Origin: an uncultured Tateyamaria sp.
GTDB lineage: Bacteria; Pseudomonadota; Alphaproteobacteria; Rhodobacterales; Rhodobacteraceae
Length of the DNA stretch: 64,000 bases
Assembly (NCBI RefSeq): GCF_947496075.1
Contig: NZ_CANMBJ010000004.1
Span: 310,001 to 374,000, forward strand
Direction: 5' to 3'
The notes beneath the pieces were generated by a model. The model was not told where the DNA came from, searched no databases, and was given only the letters and a program-made list of their open reading frames with translations. Of this stretch, positions 44,458 to 53,015 are shown in pieces. The translations under genes and the position numbers were made by a program. How positions within the stretch are numbered: the stretch's first letter is position 1; every line of letters begins with the position of its first letter.

Positions 44458-44822
44458 CATTTGTAAAAGGTACGTACGAGGCGTTAACCGAGGTTGCGCG
44501 CCCCCCATCGGTCGGCGTTTGCCCCGTCAAAACTGCACATTTTCAGGCTGAAACTACGTGTTTTGCAGCGCACGATTTGGGTGGATTGCGGTGTGGAATC
44601 TGGAAACTGCGCATTTTGAGGCCGAAACTGCACAGAATGACCCGGCGCACGGGCGGGGCGTAGTTAACGCAACAGGTTTCGCCTGAAATTTGTGCGCCGC
44701 TTTTGAATGGTTAAGTGACATGCGCGGGTCGCTGCAGGTCAGGCGCATGTCTGCTCAAACCCGATTTTGCGATGCCGTGGCCCGAACCGATGACGCGGGC
44801 AGAAGTCGGGCAGGTGTACCCC
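44458..44822. other. Intergenic stretch with paired 21-bp repeats
   Basis: About 365 bases between the amtB terminator and the convergent kinase gene. It contains no gene that I recognise. Four related AAACTGC-type repeat units lie inside, listed next. Confidence 0.5.
44530..44645. repeat. Two pairs of 21-bp-spaced direct repeats
   Basis: Related units AAACTGCACATTTTCAGG (44530), AAACTACGTGTTTTGCAG (44551), AAACTGCGCATTTTGAGG (44604) and AAACTGCACAG (44625). Within each pair the spacing is exactly 21 bases. The 28-base blocks 44530-44557 and 44604-44631 match at 24 positions. Confidence 0.75.
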
Positions 44823-45473
44823 CTATCCAAAAAACCACTCACCGACACATCGCATCAAATCGGCCTCGGATGACGCCACATCAACCGCCAAGGCAAAGAG
44901 GTCATTCTGATGGCATTCCGCCTGCACGCGATCCGTAAACATCGCATCCCGAGCCAGCAGGTTGGCAAGGGCGCGTTCCGGATCGCTCGTCCGGTTCGGT
45001 ATGTCCCATGTGGAGCCACGCGCGTCGAAGGCCTGACGGCGGAAGGCCGGTGTCGGCAAGAGCCACACCGCGTGGCGACCGTCAGAAAGCAGCGGCGCAA
45101 CCAGGCGAGGCAAGAGGCGGAAGCCCTCTGCAATCACCGGCGTGTCTCGGGGTAGAGCAAGCAGGTCTTGCACGATGAGCTCAAAGCCCTCGCCTGCGAA
45201 CCAGTGAAAGCTGTCCAGCATGTCCCGGGGCGATCGGTTCACCCAACGGTCATCCATGTTCATTCGTTTGAATGCGTCGAGACGGGGGCATATCGCAGCC
45301 CGGCAACGGGCGGCGTGATCCTGCGTGGTGTCGTCGCTGGAATAAAGGTGGGCGCCGTGGGTCTGTGCCAAGCGCTTGGCGATGGTTGTCTTACCGGCAC
45401 CGCTGCCCCCGCCCAGCCAGCGGACATGGGACAGTGCAGTGCGAAGTTGATCAGGAGAGTCCGGAGCAGGCAT
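44823..45473 (-). CDS. P-loop kinase-like ATPase
   Basis: A 216-residue P-loop NTPase. Walker A GGGSGAGKTTIAKRLA is at residues 21-36 and is followed by HLYSSDDTTQDH, a pattern of adenylate/uridine-kinase-type proteins. The later segment DTPVIAEGFRLLP fits a Walker B strand with the Glu. No lid or substrate motif was identified; similar single-domain proteins are annotated only as AAA or nucleotide kinases. It is a single gene. Confidence 0.75.
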   Translation of the reverse strand: MPAPDSPDQLRTALSHVRWLGGGSGAGKTTIAKRLAQTHGAHLYSSDDTTQDHAARCRAAICPRLDAFKRMNMDDRWVNRSPRDMLDSFHWFAGEGFELIVQDLLALPRDTPVIAEGFRLLPRLVAPLLSDGRHAVWLLPTPAFRRQAFDARGSTWDIPNRTSDPERALANLLARDAMFTDRVQAECHQNDLFALAVDVASSEADLMRCVGEWFFG

Positions 45474-45670
45474 TGTGGGTTCGTATCAGGAATGACCAAT
45501 GTGTGGCTGCCCGCACGATGACGAAGCTGGACACAAGCTGATTTCTGCGCACAGTACGCGAGGTCCAGCCCAAGTGTCTTTGGGCCAGCATGTCTGCGTT
45601 ACAATTCGGGGAACCGGTTTGGAGGGCCTTTGAGCCCAAAATGACATGATTATGAACTGCATGGTCCCAA

Positions 45671-46036
45671 TCAAGCAGGTTCAAAGAGCTCGACCATATT
45701 GCCGGACGGATCGGAACACAGAATTTGCTTGCCGCCAGGTCCAGCAACGATCTCGTTCCGGAATACAACTCCTTGCTCTCTAAGTTTCGTTGAAAGCTCC
45801 TCCAGCTTTCCGACGGAAATAACGATACGACTCCAACCACCAGGTACTGGTTGCGACCCATCTGGCATAGGCTTTGACGCTGAAGCCGGAGGTCCTGCCA
45901 GCCAAAGATCAAGGTCTCCTTTGTTCAGTATTGCCATAGCAGGGCCGTACTGCTCAATAAGGGTGAAATCCAGCAGACCGGTATAGAAGTCTACGGCCGC
46001 CTGAACGTCATGCACGATATATCGAAACTGCGCCAT
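45671..46036 (-). CDS. VOC-family (glyoxalase/dioxygenase-like) protein
   Basis: A 121-residue protein with the two beta-alpha-beta-beta-beta modules of the VOC fold: FRYIVHDVQAAVDFYTGLLDF opens the first, WSRIVISVGKLEELSTKLRE the second, and SDPSGNMVELFEP closes it with the usual metal-ligand Glu. The substrate is unknown. GAGGAG lies nine bases before the ATG at 46036, which decides that start over a longer frame. It is less GC-rich than its neighbours. Confidence 0.88.
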   Translation of the reverse strand: MAQFRYIVHDVQAAVDFYTGLLDFTLIEQYGPAMAILNKGDLDLWLAGPPASASKPMPDGSQPVPGGWSRIVISVGKLEELSTKLREQGVVFRNEIVAGPGGKQILCSDPSGNMVELFEPA

Positions 46037-46207
46037 TCTGCTAACTCCTCTTCGGTGCATTGAACTGTAGGGCAATTGTTCAATGTCGACAAAGTCCCGC
46101 ACTGCGGCAGCACCGCAGAACTGTCTTGCAGCCGATGCAGCGTTCAAATTCAGGCGTGTGGACGCGGTATAGAAACACGTTGCGGGAAAACGCCGGCCTT
46201 TGTCGAA

Positions 46208-46237
46208 AACGGGCCCAGCACAGCAGGCCCGTTCTGC
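46208..46237 (-). terminator. Possible terminator of the sseA-aminotransferase operon
   Basis: AACGGGCC and GGCCCGTT form an 8-bp stem over a 10-base loop. In the minus direction the stem is followed by TTTTCG, a weak T run, about 50 bases after the aminotransferase stop. Confidence 0.5.
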
Positions 46238-46284
46238 GGCATTGTCAGATCATGCGCCTTTGTGTTGGCCTGTTTGAACCCACC

Positions 46285-47466
46285 TCAGACCCCGGCCTTG
46301 ACGATGGCTTCGGCGAGGATCGGCACCGTTTCGGCGTTTAGCCCCGCGATGTTCATGCGGCTGTCGCCGACCATGTAGATGCCTGAGTCTTCGCGCATCT
46401 TGACCACCAGTTCGGGCGACGCGCCAAGGCGTGAGAACATGCCGCGGTGCTGGGCGAGGAAGCCGAAGCGGTTCGAGCCGGAACGTGTCTCAAGCTCTTT
46501 GGCGAGCTGTTCGCGCAGGGACAGCATGCCGAGGCGCATGTCTTCGAGTTCCGTCATCCAGTCGGTGCGTAGGGCGTCGTCATTCAGGATCATCGTCACC
46601 AGACGTGCGCCGTGGTCGGGCGGGAAGCTGTAGTTCTGACGGTTGAGGAAGCTCAGCGTGCCTTGGGCAATCGCCTTGTCCGTGCCATTCGCGACCAGCA
46701 TCAGGATGCCGGTGCGTTCGCGGTAGATCCCGAAATTCTTGGAACAGCTGGCTGCGATCAGGCATTCGGGTACAGCCGCTGCAACAGCGCGTGTACCGGC
46801 TGCGTCCACATCCAGACCGTCGCCAAACCCCTGGTAGGCGATATCGATCATCGGGGTCGCGCCGGTATCTTGCAGGACGTTGATCACCTCATCCCATTGC
46901 GGGCCGGTCAGGTTGGCGCCCGTCGGGTTGTGGCAGCAGCCGTGCAGCAGGATCACATCGCCCTTTTTCGCAGTTTTGAGGTCGGCGATCATACCGTCGA
47001 AATCGACACCACGCGTTTCGTCATCGAAATAGCGGTACATCACTTTCTCCATGCCAAGGTAGTCGAGGATGGACAGGTGGTTCGGCCAGGTCGGGTTCGA
47101 CACGAAGATACGTGCGTCGGCATTGGCCATGCGGATCAGTTCAAACGCCTGCCGCACGGCACCCGTCCCGCCGGGTGTTGCCACCGAGTTGACCGAGCTG
47201 CGCGGCACGGTGGTGCCCAGCACGAGGTTCACCATGGCGTCGTTGAAGTCAGGCGCACCGGCGAGGCCGACATAGCTTTTGGTGTCTTCGACTTCCCACA
47301 GCTTTTGCTCTGCCGCCTTGATCGCGCGCATCACGGGGGTGTTGCCTGTCGCGTCCTTGTAGACGCCGACGCCAAGGTCGACCTTGGCGTCGCGCGGGTC
47401 CTCGCGATACATCTGCATCAGCATCAGGATGCCGTCGGGTTTCTGCGCAGTCAGGTGTTCGAACAT
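46285..47466 (-). CDS. Aromatic/aspartate aminotransferase (class I)
   Basis: A 393-residue PLP enzyme of the AspC/TyrB group. It begins MFEHLTAQKPDGILMLMQ; GVGVYKDATGNTPVMRAI, CCHNPTGANLT, and IDIAYQGFGDGL carry the PLP-binding Asn and Asp/Tyr. The lysine that binds PLP lies in AASCSKNFGIYRERTG. The C-terminal Arg that holds the substrate carboxylate is in SRMNIAGL. It shares one base with the sseA stop (TGATG), so the two are coupled. Confidence 0.94.
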   Translation of the reverse strand: MFEHLTAQKPDGILMLMQMYREDPRDAKVDLGVGVYKDATGNTPVMRAIKAAEQKLWEVEDTKSYVGLAGAPDFNDAMVNLVLGTTVPRSSVNSVATPGGTGAVRQAFELIRMANADARIFVSNPTWPNHLSILDYLGMEKVMYRYFDDETRGVDFDGMIADLKTAKKGDVILLHGCCHNPTGANLTGPQWDEVINVLQDTGATPMIDIAYQGFGDGLDVDAAGTRAVAAAVPECLIAASCSKNFGIYRERTGILMLVANGTDKAIAQGTLSFLNRQNYSFPPDHGARLVTMILNDDALRTDWMTELEDMRLGMLSLREQLAKELETRSGSNRFGFLAQHRGMFSRLGASPELVVKMREDSGIYMVGDSRMNIAGLNAETVPILAEAIVKAGV

Positions 47467-48320
47467 CAGACGTCTCCGGTTGCGACGGGGACCATGGGCG
47501 ACATGCCCCATTCGGCCCAGCTTCCGTCATAGAGGGACCAACTGTCATGCCCCATACGCTCAAGCGCGAGGGCGAGGATGGCTGCGGTGATCCCGGAGCC
47601 GCAGGTGGTGATGATGGGTTTGTTCAGATCGACGCCCGCGTTTTCAAAAACGGCGCGCGTTTCGGTGGGGGATTTCAGTGTTTTGTCACCGTTGAGCAGC
47701 GTGTCATAGGGCAAATTGCGCGAGCCCGGGACATGCCCGGACCGCACACCTTCGCGCGGCTCTGGCGCCTCGCCCCTAAAACGTGCCGCGGCGCGGGCAT
47801 CCACGACCTGGGTCGAGCCCAGCTTGGACGCCTGGCTGACCTGCGTGACATCCCGCACAAGGTGGTTCTGGAACCGCGCCGTCAGGTGCCGGTCCTTGAT
47901 GACGGGACCAATGTCTTCGATTGGGCGCCCTTCGGCCTGCCATTTCGGCAAACCACCATCCAGCACGGCCACATCGCGATGCCCCATCAGCCGGAACAGC
48001 CACCAGACGCGCGGCGCGCTCAGAATACCAGCACCGTCATAGACAACGACCTGGTGTCCGTCGCCCACGCCCATGGCCCGCATGCGCGACATGAACTTTT
48101 CCGGCGGGGGGGCCATATGCGGCAGGTCTGAGCGGGCATCGCTGATTTCGTCAATGTCAAAGAAGCGCGCGCCGGGGATATGGGCCGCCTCGTATTCGGC
48201 CCGGGCGTCGCGACCTGCATCCGGCAGATACCACGACGCATCCAGCACCCGCAGGTCGGGATCCTTGAGATGCGCTGCCAACCAATCGGTCGATACAAGC
48301 GTCTTTGGATCGTCAGACAT
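47466..48320 (-). CDS. sseA: 3-mercaptopyruvate sulfurtransferase
   Basis: A 284-residue two-rhodanese-domain protein. The first, inactive, domain carries LKDPDLRVLDASWYLPDAGRDA and IPGARFFDIDEIS; the second ends in the active-site loop CGSGITAAILALALERMG, where CG-S-G-x-T is the mercaptopyruvate type. It moves sulfur from 3-mercaptopyruvate, formed by transamination of cysteine, to thiophilic acceptors. The coupled aminotransferase could supply that substrate. The start at 48320 fits family length. Confidence 0.94.
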   Translation of the reverse strand: MSDDPKTLVSTDWLAAHLKDPDLRVLDASWYLPDAGRDARAEYEAAHIPGARFFDIDEISDARSDLPHMAPPPEKFMSRMRAMGVGDGHQVVVYDGAGILSAPRVWWLFRLMGHRDVAVLDGGLPKWQAEGRPIEDIGPVIKDRHLTARFQNHLVRDVTQVSQASKLGSTQVVDARAAARFRGEAPEPREGVRSGHVPGSRNLPYDTLLNGDKTLKSPTETRAVFENAGVDLNKPIITTCGSGITAAILALALERMGHDSWSLYDGSWAEWGMSPMVPVATGDV

Positions 48321-48393
48321 GGGTGAGTCCCTCCGGGCGGTCAAAAACGCCTTTGACTAACGCCGGAGGGACCAGATTGGCAAGGCCTGCGCG

Positions 48394-48663
48394 TCAGCGA
48401 CCGAGTTGCTGGCGCAAGGCCCCCACGATGGCCAGAACAGCGCCACCACCGATGCCACCACCGGCAACCTGTTGCAGGATGCCTGCCAGATCCATGCCAC
48501 CGCTGGCATCGCCGCCCAGCATCGACAGGACCGTGCCGCCGATGCCGCCGCCAACGATGCCGCTGAGCGAGTTGACCAGAACCCCCTGATTGAGGTTTTT
48601 GAGCATACCGCCGGCGGCATTGCCGCCAATGGCACCGGAAATCAGGCCAATAATGAGTTCCAT
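48394..48663 (-). CDS. Small glycine-rich hydrophobic protein
   Basis: An 89-residue protein made almost wholly of Gly, Ala, Leu, Ile and Val, with GxxxG-type repeats (GLISGAIGGNAAGGML, GIVGGGIGGTVLSMLGG, VAGGGIGGGAVLAIVGALR). This resembles glycine-zipper membrane proteins. GGGAAGGGAA precedes the ATG at 48663. The frame stays open upstream but with poor coding character. Function is not known. Confidence 0.65.
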   Translation of the reverse strand: MELIIGLISGAIGGNAAGGMLKNLNQGVLVNSLSGIVGGGIGGTVLSMLGGDASGGMDLAGILQQVAGGGIGGGAVLAIVGALRQQLGR

Positions 48664-48808
48664 GTGTTCCCTTCCCTGCGGGGGTCTTATCCAGGTCCGA
48701 CCCGCACCCCCTTTGCGCACCGGCGGCACGGGGATAGCGCAGTTTCGCTGGACCACATCAGGGGAAAGCACAGCCAGTTTTCCCATGGCTGAACGGAAAC
48801 GTATGGCG

Positions 48809-49285
48809 TTACCCGCGTTCCTTGAGCAGGCGCTGCTTCTGGCGATTCCAGTCGCGCTTGGCCGAAGTGTCGCGCTTGTCGTGCAGCTTCTTGCCCTTGG
48901 CGATGCCGATCTTCAGCTTCGCGCGGCCCTTGTGGTTGAAGTAGAGCACGATGGGCACCAGCGTCATCCCCTTGCGCTGCGTGGCGTTCCAGAGGTTCGA
49001 CAGTTCCTTGCGGCTGACCAGCAGCTTTCGGGGGCGGCGTTCTTCGTGCTTGAACGATTTGGCCTGGTCATAGGGCGCGATGTAGCTGTTGATCAGCCAC
49101 AATTCCCCATTGTCCACATGGGCATAGCTTTCGGCAATGTTGGCACCACCGGCGCGCAAGGACTTGACCTCGGACCCTTCAAGCACGATGCCGCATTCGA
49201 GATCATCCTCGATTGCGTAATCAAAGCGGGCCCGCCGATTTTCGGCGGCCACCTTGTAATTGGGGTCTGATTTACCTTGAGCCAT
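48809..49285 (-). CDS. smpB: SsrA-binding protein SmpB
   Basis: A 158-residue SmpB. The blocks [54 protein letters not shown] and [17 protein letters not shown] are diagnostic. It binds tmRNA and delivers it to stalled ribosomes. The tmRNA gene was looked for alongside and not seen. Confidence 0.97.
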   Translation of the reverse strand: MAQGKSDPNYKVAAENRRARFDYAIEDDLECGIVLEGSEVKSLRAGGANIAESYAHVDNGELWLINSYIAPYDQAKSFKHEERRPRKLLVSRKELSNLWNATQRKGMTLVPIVLYFNHKGRAKLKIGIAKGKKLHDKRDTSAKRDWNRQKQRLLKERG

Positions 49286-49399
49286 GGGCGATGGATGTAG
49301 GGGGTTGGCCGGGTGCAGGCAAGGGCTCTGCAGGAGTTCATGGAATCTTGGGATTTGGGCGAATAAGCTGCGCGGCGGGGAAAGAAACGGAGAATTGGT

Positions 49400-50071
49400 A
49401 TGCGGGTCTGGATGGTGCTGGCGGCATTTGCCGCCCTGTTGGGCTGTGCCGAACCTGTCCCATCCTCAGGTGCGGCCCGGATCATCGCCACGGGTGACAG
49501 TCTGCTGGCATGGAACGCGGCGTCCAACCGATCCGTCGTGTCGGCTTTGGAAAAGCGGTTGAGGGCCACAGTTGTGGATAGGTCCGTCGTTGGCGCACGC
49601 TATCACTATGTACTGCCTATCAGCGGCAGCCTGGGCCTGCGGATCGGCAGCCAATACGCCGTCGGTCGCTGGGATTGGGCGATCATGAATGGCGGCGGCA
49701 ACGATCTGTGGCTGGGCTGCGGGTGCCGCAAATGCGACGCCCAGCTGAACAGGCTGATCAGCGCGGACGGCACGAGCGGCACCGTAGTGGATATGGTGCG
49801 CCGGGCGCGGGCCGATGGCGCGCGGGTTATTTATGTCGGCTACCTGCGGACCCCGGGCCAACCGTCGATGATCGATCACTGCCGCGATATAGGTGATGCC
49901 TATGAGGCGCGGCTGGCACGGATGGCCGAGGGTGACGCAGGCGTTACCTTTGTCTCGATCGCAGATCTGGTGCCGCATGGCGATCTGAGCTTTCACGCAG
50001 CGGACCGCATTCATCCCTCCCCCAAGGGCAGCGCGGCCATCGCGGCCCGGATTGCGGCCGTGATGCGGTAA
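49400..50071 (+). CDS. SGNH/GDSL-family hydrolase, lipoprotein
   Basis: A 223-residue protein with a lipoprotein leader (FAALLGC, Cys16). The SGNH blocks are visible: ATGDSLLAW with the nucleophile Ser34, a Gly before GGGNDLW with its Asn, and [10 protein letters not shown] with the Asp and His of the triad. It should hydrolyse esters at the envelope. Three cysteines (GCGCRKC) cluster after the Asn block, unusual for the family. The stop TAA is formed by the left end of a palindromic repeat. Confidence 0.87.
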   Translation: MRVWMVLAAFAALLGCAEPVPSSGAARIIATGDSLLAWNAASNRSVVSALEKRLRATVVDRSVVGARYHYVLPISGSLGLRIGSQYAVGRWDWAIMNGGGNDLWLGCGCRKCDAQLNRLISADGTSGTVVDMVRRARADGARVIYVGYLRTPGQPSMIDHCRDIGDAYEARLARMAEGDAGVTFVSIADLVPHGDLSFHAADRIHPSPKGSAAIAARIAAVMR

Positions 50072-50090
50072 GGCGCACGTGTCGTGCGCC
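50068..50090. repeat. Palindromic GTAAGGCG element (copy c) at the SGNH hydrolase stop
   Basis: An 8-bp stem GGCGCACG/CGTGCGCC with loop TGT. The GTAA preceding the stem contributes the TAA stop of the SGNH gene. The right flank differs from TTAC. Confidence 0.8.
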
Positions 50091-50122
50091 CGCCCGGGCT
50101 GGGTCAGGGCGGGCGCGATAGA

Positions 50123-51526
50123 TCAGGAAAACACCTGCTTCAGCACGGGAATACGCGACAGGATCAGCCAGTCCAGCAACAGAACGGTCAACAGCGTGAT
50201 CCCGGCCATCGGAAAGGCCAGCGAGATGGCAAGCCCCACAAGCACGGCCCCCTGCCAAAGCGGCATATCGCGTGGCAGCGCGGGCGCGGCCAGTCGCAAC
50301 CCGCCGGGGCGCCGTTTCCACCACATCACCACGCCCGAGACACACAACAGCAGGACGGACAAGCAGATCAGGGTGTTGGCCAGCACGCTCCACAGGCCCA
50401 GCGTGCCCATGTGCAGAGCGATGCCCACGGCCATGGCCTTGCCCGCCAGCGAGTAGTCGGCGAACTGCACATCGGCGAGGATTTTGCCTGTGTACTGGTC
50501 GATATGCGTGGTCCGGTCCGCCATGGGGTTTTCGCTGTCATTGCTCATGCTGTCGCGCGACAGGGTCCAGACACCATCCGCACCGCTTGGCAGGTTCAGC
50601 TGATACCGCGCGTCGAACCCGATCTGGCGGGCCAGCATGTCCACTGTGTCGAGCGTCACGGGCGTCCCTTCGGGCATTCCCGTGATACCGGCCTGGCTGC
50701 CGGAGGCCGGCATGGGCGTCTGCTCCAACGCCCAAGGCACTTCCTTGGGGCCATGGTTCATTGAGGCGTGGATGTCGTCCGACAAGGGCACGTTGTCCCA
50801 TTTCTCGGCTGGGAACTGGCTCCAGGCCTGGACCATCTTTTCGCCCCAGACGCCTGCCCAGGCGAGGCCGGAGATCAGGAAAAACACTAGAAACATCGAG
50901 ATCCAGATGCCGAAAACGCCATGCAGGGATTTCCAGGTGGCCCGTCCGCGCCCGAAGGATGGGACAAGCGCCGCGCGCCAGCCGGCGCCACGGGGCCACC
51001 ACATGTAGAGGCCCGTGGCGATCAGCACCATGCCGAGCGACGCGGCAATCTCGATCATGCGGTCGCCGGTGACGCCCAAAAGCAAAGTGCCATGCACATT
51101 GTCGGCAAAGTCATACCAGCCCGAGCGGCGCGGGAAGGTTTCAAGCACTGCCCCGGTATAGGGGTCGATGGCCACCATGGTGGCTGCGTCTTCGGCGTCC
51201 ACGCGGAAGATGGCGGCGCGGTCGTCACTGCGGGGCGCCACGTATTGGCGTAGCGCGCCGCCGGGTATTGCAGCAACGGCTGCGTCGGCCTGTTGGGAAA
51301 CGGCCAGCGCTGCATCTTGCGGGATCACTGGAATGCGGTCGCCGTCGCGCCCGTCAACAAAGGCGATCCAGAGCATTGCCATGCCGGTGATAGCGAGTAT
51401 CGCAAAGAAGGGAATCACGTAGAGACCGGCATAGAAATGCCAGCGCCATGCTGCGCGATAGAGTTTGGAGGACGCGGTTGCGTCTTGCGCCTGTTCAGGC
51501 GTCTGGGTTGGGTCGAGAGAGACCAT
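50123..51526 (-). CDS. PepSY-associated transmembrane protein
   Basis: A 467-residue protein of the PepSY_TM type: four main membrane helices at about residues 28-52, 155-178, 210-235 and 400-430. A large periplasmic domain lies between, with PYTGAVLETFPRRSGWYDFADNVHGTLLLG, whose HG(T/S)L pattern is typical. Relatives act in iron/siderophore uptake or as reductases. It lies downstream of a small exported DUF2946-like gene on the same strand, 43 bases apart, probably cotranscribed. Confidence 0.88.
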   Translation of the reverse strand: MVSLDPTQTPEQAQDATASSKLYRAAWRWHFYAGLYVIPFFAILAITGMAMLWIAFVDGRDGDRIPVIPQDAALAVSQQADAAVAAIPGGALRQYVAPRSDDRAAIFRVDAEDAATMVAIDPYTGAVLETFPRRSGWYDFADNVHGTLLLGVTGDRMIEIAASLGMVLIATGLYMWWPRGAGWRAALVPSFGRGRATWKSLHGVFGIWISMFLVFFLISGLAWAGVWGEKMVQAWSQFPAEKWDNVPLSDDIHASMNHGPKEVPWALEQTPMPASGSQAGITGMPEGTPVTLDTVDMLARQIGFDARYQLNLPSGADGVWTLSRDSMSNDSENPMADRTTHIDQYTGKILADVQFADYSLAGKAMAVGIALHMGTLGLWSVLANTLICLSVLLLCVSGVVMWWKRRPGGLRLAAPALPRDMPLWQGAVLVGLAISLAFPMAGITLLTVLLLDWLILSRIPVLKQVFS

Positions 51527-51569
51527 TGGAAAAATTCCTCTGTCAGATCAATGTGTTGGATTGGGTCTG

Positions 51570-51959
51570 TCAGAGGTGTGCGGGCGGCCCCCTTGGCCGG
51601 GTGCGGTCGGGGCGCAGCTGCGCAAGCGCTTGCGAGACGCGGGTCAGTTTCGGCGTGAAGGCAGAGATTTGGGCTGCGTGTGCCGGGAAGTCGATGGCGG
51701 GCGCACGGTCAAGCGTCGCTTGCCCGGCCCAGTCGCAGAGCTGGTGCTGTGCCTCGACCGGGTTGCCATCAGCATCAAGCGTGACCGTCGTTGTATCCAG
51801 CCCGGTACAAATTACCATCGTGATTGTCCCCGCCTGCGCCTCGGGCATGGTGCCAGGGGCGATGAGCGAAAACAGCATGAAAAGCAGTGTGATCGCGGCG
51901 CGAAGGCCGACCCGGGCCAGCGAGATCAGGTTGTTGAAAGGGCGCGCGCTCATGCGCAC
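51570..51959 (-). CDS. DUF2946-like small exported protein
   Basis: A 129-residue protein. A hydrophobic segment near the N-terminus (AAITLLFMLFSLIAP) is followed by MVICTGLDTTTVTLDADGNPVEAQ and a Cys-containing CDWAG. The order MVICTG-x-TVTLDADG-C is characteristic of DUF2946, a family often near copper- or iron-related membrane proteins. It precedes the PepSY gene. Function is not established. Confidence 0.65.
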   Translation of the reverse strand: MRMSARPFNNLISLARVGLRAAITLLFMLFSLIAPGTMPEAQAGTITMVICTGLDTTTVTLDADGNPVEAQHQLCDWAGQATLDRAPAIDFPAHAAQISAFTPKLTRVSQALAQLRPDRTRPRGPPAHL

Positions 51960-52056
51960 CGCTTATAGAGCAGTCTGTTCAAAGCCTACACGCAAAACTG
52001 TCGCAGTCATCGACGGCAGTGCTGTCCAGCGCTCAAAACCGGAAATCTACCGCCCG

Positions 52057-52875
52057 TCAGTCGCCAAGCTTCTTGTGCACTTCGTCGAGGTCAATCTCGC
52101 CTATGGGCATCTTGTTGGACGGATCCTCGAAATCGTATTTGAACACTTCGAAATCGCGTTTGTAGATCTCGTAGACCAGATGCATCGACAGATCGTCGAA
52201 GTAATCCTCGACCGGGTGAGCGCGTTTTGGGCCATGCCCTTCGCTTTCGTTGAAGCGGGGGATGTCGGCGATGTTCACGCTGTTGGGCGTGTCGATGGCC
52301 TGCATGACCTCTTCCATGCCCTCGTTGAACTTCTCGGTCCAGATGATCTTGTCATACTTCCCGCCGTTCACGATGAAGGTGCTGACATGGCCCGACATGG
52401 CGGACCAGTGAATGTCAGGCTCCATCGGGCGGCGCCAGCGGATCGTGTCCCGGGCAAAGAGCAGAAAACGGCGGAACGACTGGATCTGGTCAAACTCCTG
52501 CTTGCCATCATCGCCCCCGACCTCGATCCCGTATTTCTGGATCAGGAGCGGGACGAGGTTGCCGCGATAGCGTTTGCCGTTGCGCTGGATGCCGCAGATC
52601 TTGTCAAAGAAGGACGACAGGATGCGGGTGTAGGGGTTGCGTACGCAGGTGAAGGCGTAGGAACCATGGGATTTCACGTTGTCGGTGATGATCGGCTGGC
52701 TCGCCTCAAGCGCCCATTTGTGCATGCCGCCTTGGGCATCGTGAATGTCGCCATCAAAGAATTCGCCGTGATCCGAGTAGAACATAATCTGCCCGATGGT
52801 CGAGCAGGCGCATTTCGGCACCACGCGATACACAACACTTTCGCTTTCCGTCATCCAGGTCCCTGGGAACCCCAT
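52057..52875 (-). CDS. Sulfotransferase-family 2 protein
   Basis: A 272-residue protein. The PAPS 5'-phosphosulfate loop is VPKCACSTIGQ (PK-x3-ST), and the 3'-phosphate segment is FTCVRNPYTRILSSFFDKI with the conserved R-N-P-Y and Ser. Both are signatures of carbohydrate sulfotransferases (Sulfotransfer_2). It has no signal peptide, so it would work in the cytoplasm. It is divergent from a glycosyltransferase gene, with 140 A+T-rich bases between. An alternative start is the ATG at 52854. Confidence 0.88.
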   Translation of the reverse strand: MGFPGTWMTESESVVYRVVPKCACSTIGQIMFYSDHGEFFDGDIHDAQGGMHKWALEASQPIITDNVKSHGSYAFTCVRNPYTRILSSFFDKICGIQRNGKRYRGNLVPLLIQKYGIEVGGDDGKQEFDQIQSFRRFLLFARDTIRWRRPMEPDIHWSAMSGHVSTFIVNGGKYDKIIWTEKFNEGMEEVMQAIDTPNSVNIADIPRFNESEGHGPKRAHPVEDYFDDLSMHLVYEIYKRDFEVFKYDFEDPSNKMPIGEIDLDEVHKKLGD

Positions 52876-53015
52876 ACCACTTGCCCTTTTTACCTGCTGC
52901 GATCCTTGCCGCCCGCGTTGTGGCGCAAAAAAGCAAATAAATCCTGTTTATTCAATCTCTCCTTAGCTTTATCACCGTAAACAATCGCACGCTAAGAGGC
53001 AGTAAAGTTTCCTGA

